Assembly: GCA_023257915.1 (NCBI GenBank)
Contig: JALRBB010000386.1
Span: forward strand, 1 to 5,867
Reading direction: 5' to 3'
Origin: Quisquiliibacterium sp.
GTDB lineage: Bacteria; Pseudomonadota; Gammaproteobacteria; Burkholderiales; Burkholderiaceae_E
DNA length: 5,867 nt
Below, piece after piece: positions 1 through 5,867 of this stretch. A model generated the notes under the pieces. The model was given only the letters and a program-made list of their open reading frames with translations. It ran no database searches and was not told the origin of the DNA. Made by a program: the position numbers and the translations under genes. The first letter of the stretch is position 1. Each line of letters begins with the position of its first letter.

Positions 1-2
1 TT

Positions 3-584
3 TCCTCCGCCGAGGCACTAGTCAATCCATTTGACTCGCGCATGACCATCGATCCGGCCACGCCAGACGCGGCGGATCCGGCCAACGCCGCGTTGACGCT
101 GACCGGTGGCTTCATCACGCCCCCAGTCTTTAGCAATGTGATTTTCGATTCTCATCTCGATAGTCGTAACCGAATGGGCCGGCTGGTCGGCTTCGTATCG
201 CGTCTGGTCGAACAAAGCCGCAGCGGCACCGCCGGCTGTACCGGGGGCGTACTCAGCGCAAGCGTTGCCCGGGGTGTGGGCGTCAGCGTGGAAACAGCCT
301 TGCTGGTCGGTGGTACCGCCAAGGGTCGCGGGTACTCGTACAGCGCGCAGCGCGTCACCAATGTGTCCACCACCTCCGAGAGCGCGGTGTACTTCGTCGA
401 CTTCTTGCTGGACCCGACCGCCTGCGCGGTCGGTGCGCCGCTGTCGGTGCCTTCCTCATCGATTGCAATCCGCAAGCTGGCGGACTCGACCCTGATCGTC
501 GACTTCGACACGCTCAGAGAGTTGCCCGTCTACCAGTACAACGGCGTATCCTCTGGCGTACTCGACAACCCGAACTGGTACTGA
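3..584 (+). CDS. Hypothetical protein, C-terminal part (5'-truncated by window edge)
   Basis: The reading frame is open from the left edge to the TGA at 582-584, giving 193 visible residues. The first in-frame ATG (42) has no Shine-Dalgarno sequence in front of it, and the 13 codons upstream read as ordinary protein (ending NPFDSR), so the true start probably lies outside the window. I do not recognise the family. The visible part is rich in Ser, Thr, Val and Gly with few Lys, looks beta-rich, and has no membrane segment. Counting from the ATG at 42 there are two cysteines, at about residues 66 and 128, which could form a disulfide. The chain ends in an aromatic tail (NPNWY). This composition would suit an exported or cell-surface protein, but that is inference, because any signal peptide would be off the window. 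Strand and frame are well supported by codon bias and by the antisense and other frames being broken or shadow-like. Confidence 0.7.
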   Translation, partial: SSAEALVNPFDSRMTIDPATPDAADPANAALTLTGGFITPPVFSNVIFDSHLDSRNRMGRLVGFVSRLVEQSRSGTAGCTGGVLSASVARGVGVSVETALLVGGTAKGRGYSYSAQRVTNVSTTSESAVYFVDFLLDPTACAVGAPLSVPSSSIAIRKLADSTLIVDFDTLRELPVYQYNGVSSGVLDNPNWY

Positions 585-605
585 CCGGCCTGCGCGGGCC
601 GGTCA
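582..605 (+). terminator. Perfect 9-bp hairpin over the stop codon, possible terminator
   Basis: TGACCGGCC (582-590) and GGCCGGTCA (597-605) are exact reverse complements around a 6-base loop. The left arm begins with the TGA stop of the upstream gene. The right arm ends 16 bases before the ATG of the phosphotransferase. There is no T-tract after it, so it is not a canonical Rho-independent terminator. It could be a weak terminator, an mRNA 3'-end stabiliser, or a structure affecting translation of the next gene. The perfect symmetry is seen; the role is inferred. Confidence 0.4.
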
Positions 606-621
606 TGCCCGCCCAGACCCC

Positions 622-1692
622 ATGAGCGCCACGCCCAACACCAGCAGCACGCACGCCACCCCTGGTTACGACACCGCCGCGGTGCAGGCCTGGATCAAAG
701 CCCATGTGCCGGGCCTGACGCCACCGCTGCACTGGACCCGCCTCGAGGGCGGGCACTCCAACCTCACCTACCTGCTGCAGGACGCGCATGGCCGCAAGGC
801 GGTGATTCGCCGCCCGCCGATGGGCGAGTTGCTGCCCAAGGCGCATGACATGGGCCGCGAGTGGGCGATCATCAGCGCGCTCGGACCCACGTCGGTACCG
901 GTTCCGCAGGCACTCGGCTTTTGCGAGGACCCGTCGGTCACCGGCGCGCATTTTTATGTGATGGGCTTTGTCGATGGCGCGCCGCTCTATGTCACGGCCG
1001 ATGTGCAGCGACTGCTGCCGCTGCAGCGTCGAGAGCGCTTTGCGCATTCCTTCATCGACGTGCTGGCCGATCTGCACTCGATCGATCCCGACCAGGTCGG
1101 CCTTGGCGAGCTGGGCAAGAAGGATGGCTATATCGAGCGCCAGCTCAAGACCTGGTACCGCTCCTGGAACGCGTCGATTGAAGATGCCCGGATGGACGAC
1201 CCGCGTGCCCACGCGCTGCAGCAGTATTTTCTCGAGCATCTGCCCGAACAGGGTCCGGCCCGTGTCGTGCACGGCGACTATGGCACGCACAATTGTCTCG
1301 TGGGTCCGGACGGCGCGATCGCGGCAGTGGTCGACTGGGAAATCTCCACGCTCGGTGATCCGCTGGCCGATCTGGCCTACGCCTTGAATCAGTGGACCGA
1401 GCCTGGCGATACGGTGCCATTTCGCAGCGATGCCCCGACAACGCTGCCGGGTTTCCCGCCGCGGCAGGCGCTGATCGACCGCTATGCGCAGCGTACCGGT
1501 CGCAATCTGGCGCAGCTCGACTATTACGTCGGCTTTAATCGCTGGAAGTCGGCTGCGATCGGCCATGGCGTCTACGCCCGCTATCTGGCCGGAAAAAAGA
1601 GCAGCGACGGGGTCGATCTGCCCGAGCTACGCCAGCGAGTGCTGAATTTCCTCGCGCTGGCCGAGCAGGCGGTCGCGCGGCTTGAAGGCTGA
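622..1692 (+). CDS. Phosphotransferase family protein (APH fold, ACAD10/11-like kinase)
   Basis: This 356-residue protein has the aminoglycoside-phosphotransferase/choline-kinase fold over its whole length. In order: a nucleotide-binding loop, GGHSNLTYLL, at about 43-52; the strand VIRRPP at 61-66, where this subfamily has Arg in place of the usual Lys; the subfamily stretch LLPKAHDMGRE at 70-80; the catalytic loop HGDYGTHN with H217, D219 (catalytic base) and N224; the metal-binding D238 of DWE; and GDPLADLAY at 245-253. This set matches the stand-alone bacterial relatives of the ACAD10/ACAD11 N-terminal kinase domain rather than drug-resistance APHs. Members whose role is known, such as LvaA in levulinate breakdown, phosphorylate hydroxyacyl-CoA intermediates. 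No acyl-CoA dehydrogenase or ligase gene is nearby here, so the substrate is unknown. It is predicted to be cytoplasmic, with no signal peptide or membrane segment. The ATG at 622 lacks a strong Shine-Dalgarno sequence but gives the usual family length. An ATG at 605 is out of frame and stops at once. Resistance to aminoglycosides should not be inferred. Confidence 0.93.
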   Translation: MSATPNTSSTHATPGYDTAAVQAWIKAHVPGLTPPLHWTRLEGGHSNLTYLLQDAHGRKAVIRRPPMGELLPKAHDMGREWAIISALGPTSVPVPQALGFCEDPSVTGAHFYVMGFVDGAPLYVTADVQRLLPLQRRERFAHSFIDVLADLHSIDPDQVGLGELGKKDGYIERQLKTWYRSWNASIEDARMDDPRAHALQQYFLEHLPEQGPARVVHGDYGTHNCLVGPDGAIAAVVDWEISTLGDPLADLAYALNQWTEPGDTVPFRSDAPTTLPGFPPRQALIDRYAQRTGRNLAQLDYYVGFNRWKSAAIGHGVYARYLAGKKSSDGVDLPELRQRVLNFLALAEQAVARLEG

Positions 1693-1789
1693 GCCCGCGC
1701 TCTGGCCCGCAGGGCAGGCCTAGCAAGCGCAGTTGCGCCAAGACAACTTAGTCTTTACGGTAGACGTCCGACGAAATGATGACGTCCTT
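1693..1789. other. Intergenic gap with weak imperfect hairpin
   Basis: This gap separates the phosphotransferase from the hybrid kinase. A short imperfect hairpin (1702-1717, CTG-g-CCC / GGG-CAG, loop GCA) lies just after the phosphotransferase stop and has no T-tract. From about 1735 the base composition falls sharply (29 of 60 bases G+C in 1741-1800). The kinase frame is open back to a TAG at 1721, so a longer start at TTG 1733 is possible. I see no convincing promoter. Confidence 0.35.
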
Positions 1790-4570
1790 ATGTCCCGCCA
1801 AGCCCCTCCGATCGCATTTGCCCCCGACGTTAAGGAGCATGATCGGTTACGCATTTTTGAGCTGATCGCGCAAACCCATCCTGATCTCTTGCAGGTGGTT
1901 GATGCGTCCGGGCGCATCGTTTTCATGAACGACGCCGTCCGCCAAGTCAGAGTTCGAGCGGGTTTGTCGCCGCAAAATCTGCAGGTCGCGGTGCTGGTGC
2001 ATCCCGATGAGCAACATGACGCAGCGCAAGAATTGAAGGCGCTGTTTCAGGGCGATAAGGTCCGTGCCGAAGGGGTGTTCAGACTCAGGCAGTCCGACGG
2101 CGAATATCGCGCCTATCGGGTTGTCGGACAGCGCATGTCCGTGGATTCGGACCTGGGCGTGCTGGTGTTGTTGACCTACGTTGATATCCAGGACCAGCTT
2201 CAGCTTGAACACGAGCGCCATGAAAAGGCTGCGCTGTTCGATGCCCTGGTTTCGGCGATTTCCGAAATCACTTCCTTGCTCGATCCATCGGGTCGACCTG
2301 TTTATCTAAGCCCTGCGCTTCGCCAGGCGAGACAGGCGCAGGGTGTGGACGCAGAGGCACCCCTTGGCGCACTCATCCACCCGGATGACCGCGAACAGGT
2401 GCTTCTGGCGTTCAAGGAGGTCGCCACCACGGGTAACCCTGGGGTCGCCCAATACCGATACCTGGATGCGACTCGGGAAAACGAATGGAGAACTGTCCGC
2501 AGTCAGGCGCGGGCAGTCTTCGATGAACGCGGCCAGATCAAATATGTACTTAATGCAACCGTCGACCTCACCGATCAGCTTGAACAGGAGAACAAGCTTC
2601 GACAAGCCGAGATTAAGGCAGCACGCTTCGATTCGGAACAGCGGCTAGGCGCGCTGCTCAACCAAGGCGTGCTAGGCATCATGGAACTCGATGCAGACGG
2701 TGTCATCGTCGAGGTTAATGATGCGGTATGTAGGATGGGTGGCTTTACCCGGGAGCAAGCGCTAGGACGACATCTGGAAGAATTTGTAGATCCGCCAGAA
2801 CGTGTGAATCTTCGCACGAGGATTGAGGCCTTAGCCCGGGGCGAGGAGCCTGAGGCAATCCAGCTCAGAAAATACCGGCATCAGAATGGTCAGCCGATCT
2901 GGGTGGCTGCGCAGGTGCGGGCAATCCGCGATCCGCAGGGCCGGGTAACCGGCTCGATTCGATTCGCAATCGATATCACGCCGCAAAAGCTGGCTGAAGA
3001 GGCGCTGGCCGAGAGCGAGGCGAAGTACCGGCTGATCACCGATCACCAGACTGACTTCGTGCAGTTGTGGAATACCGACGGCACGCTGGTCTATGACAGT
3101 CCGTCACTGCTGCGGCTGCGTCATGAGGACCATTTCAAGGTTCGTGGGATGGGGGATTCGGCGACGACCCTGATTCATCCGGACGATCGCGAACGCCTGA
3201 GGGAGGTGTTCCAGTTTCTGACGACTGGCGGGCAAGCTCGCTACGAAGCGCGCTGGGTCTTGCCGAGCGGTGAAATGCGCTGGGTCGAGGGAACCGGGCG
3301 CGCGATCCTGGGGCCGGACGGCCAGGTCGAGAAGGTACTGACGGTGAATCGCGACATCACCGATCGCAAGCTGGCCGAGCAGCAGCGCGAGCAGGCGCTT
3401 GAGCAGGCGCGCATCGCCAGCGAGGCCAAGAGCCAGTTTCTCGCCCGGGTGAGCCATGAGTTGCGCACCCCGTTGAACGCGGTGCTCGGCTATGGCTATC
3501 TGCTGTCGCAGTCCGCGCTTGATGCGACACAGGCCGCACAGTTGCAACAGATCGTCAGTAGCTCGAAGCATCTGCTTGGCCTGATCAGCGATGTGCTCGA
3601 TCTGTCCCGCATCGAGGCCGGTCAGCAGCGTGTGAATCCGGCGCCCTTTTCGTTGAAGGTGCTGCTCAACAACGTCCTGGACGCGGTTCGCCCGGCCGCT
3701 GATGCCCGCGGCATCGCGCTGCTTGGCGAGGACACCCGCGATCTGCCCGATCAATGGATCGCAGACGAGGGCCTGATCCGTCAAGCCCTGTTGAACTTCC
3801 TGTCCAACGCGGTCAAGTTCACCGAGCGCGGACAGGTACGGCTGCTTGTGCGCGCGCCAATCGTCGGCGGGCAGCGCCTGCGCTTCGAGGTGCATGACAC
3901 CGGACCTGGCATTGCTCCGGACAAACTTGGTGCGCTGTTTCAGGCCTTCAGCCAGCTCGCGCAGGATGCGCGAGGCACCGGCCTGGGGCTGGAGATCACG
4001 CGGCGAATCGTCGAGGCGATGGGTGGCGAGGTGGGGGTGCAGAGCACGCTGGGGCAGGGCAGCTGCTTCTGGTTCGAACTCGAACTTGAACGACAGCCTG
4101 GGCCGACACAGGCTCTGGCGCAGCAGCCAGGATCGGCCGAGCCGATGCCGCAGCCAGCGTCGGTGCCTGCGGCAGCCGAGAGTCTGCGGGCTCGCCATGC
4201 GGGCACCACGGTGATGGTGGCCGAGGACGATCCAATCAGCCAGGCGCTAATGACGCTCCTGCTCGAGGAGGTCGGCCTGAACGCTGAGCTGGCCAACGAT
4301 GGTGCCGAAGCCCTGGCCCTGGCCGAGGCCGGCCAGTATGCGCTGGTGCTGATGGATCGCCAGATGCCGGGCATGGACGGGCTCGAGGCGACACGCGCGA
4401 TTCGGCGCCTGCCCGGCTGGCAGCAGGCCCCGATCGTGGCGCTGACTGCCGACGCGTTGACCGAGACCCGCGACGCCTGTCTGGCCGCCGGCATGACAAG
4501 CTTTCTGACCAAGCCGGTTGACGCAGACCAGCTGTATTCGGCGCTGCTGGAGCTGCTGGATCGCGCTTGA
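1790..4570 (+). CDS. Hybrid sensor histidine kinase: 4x PAS, HisKA, HATPase_c, receiver
   Basis: A 926-residue hybrid two-component kinase. Domains, numbered from the ATG at 1790: PAS1 about 20-135, PAS2 147-265, PAS3 283-400, PAS4 412-527, an E/Q/A-rich probable coiled coil 527-545, HisKA about 540-610, HATPase_c about 655-765, a Pro/Gln/Ala linker 775-805 and a receiver about 808-925. The H box VSHELRTPLN carries the phospho-acceptor H556. The ATP site has N669 and N673, D703 in DTGPGIA, and GTGLGL at 729-734. The receiver has the acidic cluster E812/D813/D814, the phospho-acceptor D856 in LMDRQMPGMDG, T886 and K908, so both halves look active. There is no signal peptide or membrane segment, so it should sense a cytoplasmic cue; no PAS ligand can be read from sequence. 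There is no HPt domain and no response regulator gene in the window, so output must go through an unlinked partner. The ATG at 1790 fits the PAS1 boundary but has no clear Shine-Dalgarno sequence; TTG 1733 would add 19 residues. The first half is lower in GC than the second. Confidence 0.93.
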   Translation: MSRQAPPIAFAPDVKEHDRLRIFELIAQTHPDLLQVVDASGRIVFMNDAVRQVRVRAGLSPQNLQVAVLVHPDEQHDAAQELKALFQGDKVRAEGVFRLRQSDGEYRAYRVVGQRMSVDSDLGVLVLLTYVDIQDQLQLEHERHEKAALFDALVSAISEITSLLDPSGRPVYLSPALRQARQAQGVDAEAPLGALIHPDDREQVLLAFKEVATTGNPGVAQYRYLDATRENEWRTVRSQARAVFDERGQIKYVLNATVDLTDQLEQENKLRQAEIKAARFDSEQRLGALLNQGVLGIMELDADGVIVEVNDAVCRMGGFTREQALGRHLEEFVDPPERVNLRTRIEALARGEEPEAIQLRKYRHQNGQPIWVAAQVRAIRDPQGRVTGSIRFAIDITPQKLAEEALAESEAKYRLITDHQTDFVQLWNTDGTLVYDSPSLLRLRHEDHFKVRGMGDSATTLIHPDDRERLREVFQFLTTGGQARYEARWVLPSGEMRWVEGTGRAILGPDGQVEKVLTVNRDITDRKLAEQQREQALEQARIASEAKSQFLARVSHELRTPLNAVLGYGYLLSQSALDATQAAQLQQIVSSSKHLLGLISDVLDLSRIEAGQQRVNPAPFSLKVLLNNVLDAVRPAADARGIALLGEDTRDLPDQWIADEGLIRQALLNFLSNAVKFTERGQVRLLVRAPIVGGQRLRFEVHDTGPGIAPDKLGALFQAFSQLAQDARGTGLGLEITRRIVEAMGGEVGVQSTLGQGSCFWFELELERQPGPTQALAQQPGSAEPMPQPASVPAAAESLRARHAGTTVMVAEDDPISQALMTLLLEEVGLNAELANDGAEALALAEAGQYALVLMDRQMPGMDGLEATRAIRRLPGWQQAPIVALTADALTETRDACLAAGMTSFLTKPVDADQLYSALLELLDRA

Positions 4571-4579
4571 CCCGCACTG

Positions 4580-4607
4580 GCGCCCGCCGGCAGGCAGGCG
4601 GTTGCGC
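4580..4607 (+). terminator. Imperfect GC-rich hairpin after the kinase gene
   Basis: GCGC-CCGCC (4580-4588) pairs with GGCGG-tt-GCGC (4597-4607) around the 8-base loop GGCAGGCA, leaving a 2-base bulge. It starts 10 bases after the kinase stop, where a terminator is expected, but no run of T follows (next bases AGAATTGACG). A role as transcript end or 3' stabiliser is inferred from position only. Confidence 0.3.
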
Positions 4608-4675
4608 AGAATTGACGCAACATTGTTTCAGTTCTGACACAAATCCGCGGTGCCTTGAGGCCCACTGAAAGAGCG

Positions 4676-4708
4676 ACCGGAAAAGCGCGCAGTGCGGCGC
4701 TCTCCGGT
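4676..4708. other. 11-bp interrupted inverted repeat (hairpin) of unknown role
   Basis: ACCGGA (4676-4681) pairs with TCCGGT (4703-4708), and inside it AGCGC (4684-4688) pairs with GCGCT (4697-4701). The internal loop is aa/c and the apical loop has 8 bases. This is the strongest secondary structure in the gap. Neither side carries a clear T-tract, so it is not a standard terminator in either direction. It may be an RNA structure or an operator-like palindrome. Confidence 0.35.
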
Positions 4709-4724
4709 GGCCAGGCCTGAAGGC

Positions 4725-4752
4725 TTGCCTCTCAAGTTCAGAGGGGTATCCT
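4725..4752 (+). promoter_or_regulatory. Weak sigma70-like promoter candidate for the protease gene
   Basis: TTGCCT (4725-4730) and TATCCT (4747-4752) are 16 bases apart, and each matches its consensus at four of six positions. A start near 4760 would give a leader of about 105 bases. In a GC-rich genome such matches arise by chance, so this is a low-confidence candidate. Confidence 0.22.
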
Positions 4753-4850
4753 GAATCAAAGGCCCGCTAGCCTATGTCATTGAAACCGCTGAGGTTTGCG
4801 CAGCTCTTGCTGCCTTCGAGCGCCTCGCCCTGACTCGCCGATGGATGGCG

Positions 4851-4857
4851 AAGGGAG
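4851..4857 (+). promoter_or_regulatory. Ribosome binding site of the protease gene
   Basis: AAGGGAG lies 7 bases (ATTAATC) before the ATG at 4865. It is the best Shine-Dalgarno sequence in the window and fixes the start. A small 5-bp hairpin, TCGCC/GGCGA (4835-4839 with 4847-4851), ends exactly at its first base. Confidence 0.75.
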
Positions 4858-4864
4858 ATTAATC

Positions 4865-5867
4865 ATGAAACATGTGTTCACCCGAGCGTGCATCGCAGCG
4901 GTGGTCGGCGCGAGCTTGCTCGCGTCTGCGGCGATGGCCCAATCGCCACGCCCGATCGCCCCTGACAAGGCGCGAGTCATTGAGTTCTGGACCAAGGAGC
5001 GGCGCGCCGCGGCGATCCCGCGAGATCTCGTCATCGATGAGCGCGGCCTGGGTTACCTGAGGCACCGGTCAGGCTTTTTGCAGCCGCATGGACATGACAC
5101 GCCGGCAGTCACGCGCGGCAGCGATCCGACGCCGTCGCCGTTTGCGAAGGGGAGCGGCGGCGGTGGGGATACGACAGCGCCGGTGGTGAGCGCTGAGTCT
5201 CCTGCGATAGGGGAAACGATTGGCAGCGACGCCACTTTTTCGGCGACAGTGACTGACGAAGGCGGAAGCGGCGTCAGCCGGGTTGACTTCATCATCCAGA
5301 AAGGCGGCGGCCTGTCGCAGACCTTCAGACCGTCTCAATCGGGCAATACCTGGTCGATCAAGTTGTCCGGTTTCAGCAACGGTGACTGGACCTGGTATGT
5401 CCGGGCCAAGGATGGTGCACGAAACACTTCTGCGGAGACGCCTATTGGTTTTCAGGTCGATACGGGGAGTGGTGACAGTTCGGGTGGTGGCGGAAGCAGC
5501 GATGGCGTGGTTGTGAACGCGGGCTGGACGGCCGGAGGTACGGTCCAGACTGCTGCCGGGCGGCTGTTCTACGAGATGCCGAAGTCGTACAGCAAGCGTT
5601 GGGGTTACAGCTATGGCTGGTATGTCTGCTCCGGAACTGTGGTCACCGATGGGGCGACGGGCCGGTCGGTGATCCTGACCGCAGCGCATTGCGTCTACGA
5701 GGATGTCTACAAGCAGTTTGCGACCAAGGTCCAGGACAGCAGCGTCAGCATGATCGCCGAGTTCCGCCTGGAAAAACCGGTCCAGGAAGCCGTGGACGAT
5801 GTGACCACCGCGGTATCGATGGTGCGCTCCAGCTTGCCCGCCGACATGCGGGATCCCATCATAACCA
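4865..5867 (+). CDS. Secreted trypsin-like serine protease, 3'-incomplete, C-terminal end replaced by RND sequence
   Basis: An uninterrupted frame of 334 codons runs to the right edge without a stop. Residues 1-25 form a signal peptide: K2/R7, a hydrophobic core, and probable cleavage after A25 in AMA|QS. Residues 26-100 are a pro-like region. Residues 102-199 form an Ig-like beta domain (TTAPVVSAESP at the start, a WYVRAKDG strand, ending FQVD) of the kind found in large exported bacterial proteins. A Gly/Ser linker (199-212) follows, then the start of a chymotrypsin-fold domain with CSGTVV (C255) and ILTAAHCV (H275, C276). C255 and C276 correspond to the conserved disulfide flanking the catalytic His. 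The product should be exported by Sec to the periplasm or outside. The Asp and Ser of the triad are not seen. Instead, from about residue 285-290 the chain reads as an RND transporter porter domain, so the native 3' part of the protease appears absent here. The start is fixed by AAGGGAG 7 bases upstream. Confidence 0.82.
   Translation, partial: MKHVFTRACIAAVVGASLLASAAMAQSPRPIAPDKARVIEFWTKERRAAAIPRDLVIDERGLGYLRHRSGFLQPHGHDTPAVTRGSDPTPSPFAKGSGGGGDTTAPVVSAESPAIGETIGSDATFSATVTDEGGSGVSRVDFIIQKGGGLSQTFRPSQSGNTWSIKLSGFSNGDWTWYVRAKDGARNTSAETPIGFQVDTGSGDSSGGGGSSDGVVVNAGWTAGGTVQTAAGRLFYEMPKSYSKRWGYSYGWYVCSGTVVTDGATGRSVILTAAHCVYEDVYKQFATKVQDSSVSMIAEFRLEKPVQEAVDDVTTAVSMVRSSLPADMRDPIIT
5730..5867 (+). other. 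Fragment of an RND efflux permease (porter PN1 region), fused in frame
   Basis: The last 45 or so codons resemble inner-membrane RND efflux pump subunits (AcrB/HAE1 family), not a protease. The stretches MIAEFRLEK, PVQEAVDDV, AVSMVRSSLP and DMRDPIIT match in order the family pattern of a beta strand 'VEFxLxxD', the helix 'xxAxxDVRxAVxxVRxxLP' and the 'PxI' turn. That pattern follows transmembrane helix 1 in the PN1 porter subdomain, roughly AcrB residues 85-130. The RND start, TM1 and the first porter strands are missing, so this is an internal fragment cut on both sides. The join lies about 5705-5735, near ACCAAGGTCCAG, and no stop or shift intervenes. Recognition rests on remembered family patterns, without an alignment. 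Confidence 0.72.

Larger units (their letters stand above)
4571..4864. other. Gene-free leader region between hybrid kinase and protease
   Basis: This 294-base stretch holds no credible gene. It contains a hairpin close behind the kinase stop (4580-4607), a second and stronger hairpin (4676-4708), a weak sigma70-like promoter candidate (4725-4752) and the ribosome binding site of the protease. A 5-bp inverted repeat TTGCG-N9-CGCAA (4602-4620) and a near-direct repeat TGACGCAA / TGACACAA (4613-4620 and 4635-4642) lie in its first third and could be a regulator site, but this is only suggestive. A 19-codon ORF from 4774 has no ribosome binding site. Confidence 0.5.

Noticed and set aside
514..1566. 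Long antisense reading frame (350 codons) on the - strand over the phosphotransferase
   Set aside because: It lies opposite a gene with clear kinase motifs. Its protein is Arg/His-rich low-complexity with no recognisable domain, as expected for antisense shadows in GC-rich DNA.
622..1692. Aminoglycoside resistance gene
   Set aside because: The RRPP and LLPKAHDMGRE signatures belong to the ACAD10/11-like subfamily, not to resistance enzymes. APH is only the fold name.
1733..1789. TTG start giving a hybrid kinase 19 residues longer
   Set aside because: It has no Shine-Dalgarno sequence, and the added residues do not belong to PAS1. ATG 1790 is preferred, though it too lacks a good ribosome binding site.
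3104..4198. Long antisense reading frame (364 codons) over the kinase core
   Set aside because: It is opposite the conserved H, N and G boxes of the histidine kinase, and its product is a Leu/Arg/Gln-rich shadow without a domain.
4676..4708. Rho-independent terminator
   Set aside because: The stem is good, but neither flank has a T-run in the direction needed, so it was listed only as a hairpin.
4774..4833. 19-codon ORF in the protease leader (possible leader peptide)
   Set aside because: There is no ribosome binding site and no run of regulatory codons, and no attenuator with a T-tract follows it.
5069..5689. Antisense frame of 206 codons over the protease gene
   Set aside because: The + strand frame has a strong ribosome binding site, a signal peptide and a TAAHC motif. 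The antisense product is Arg-rich and featureless.

Overview
The window is a high-GC bacterial fragment with all genes on the + strand. Codon use, the Gram-negative style of the signal peptide, an ACAD10/11-like kinase and a multi-PAS hybrid histidine kinase suggest a proteobacterium. A gammaproteobacterium of the Lysobacterales/Xanthomonadales type is a guess from general resemblance, not a demonstrated placement.

Layout. (1) 3-584 is the C-terminal part of an unrecognised protein that enters from the left edge. A perfect 9-bp inverted repeat covers its stop codon. (2) 622-1692 is a complete phosphotransferase of the APH / ACAD10-ACAD11 N-terminal kinase family. (3) 1790-4570 is a complete, apparently soluble hybrid sensor histidine kinase with four PAS domains, HisKA, HATPase_c and a C-terminal receiver. 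Its sensory half is clearly lower in GC than its kinase half. (4) 4571-4864 is a gene-free stretch with two hairpins, a weak promoter candidate and a good ribosome binding site. (5) From 4865 an open reading frame runs off the right edge. It starts as an exported trypsin-like serine protease (signal peptide, Ig-like domain, Gly/Ser linker, first part of the catalytic domain with the His). After about 5730 it reads, in the same frame, as the porter domain of an RND efflux permease.

The genes do not form an obvious pathway. The first three are co-directional, but the gaps (37 and 97 bp) and unrelated roles give little reason to call an operon. The protease has its own leader region. I see no CRISPR array, RNA gene, mobile element or defence system. 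The most notable observations are the protease/RND chimera at the right end, which is more likely an assembly or recombination join than a real fusion protein, and the compositional mosaic inside the hybrid kinase. I found no convincing new biological system.
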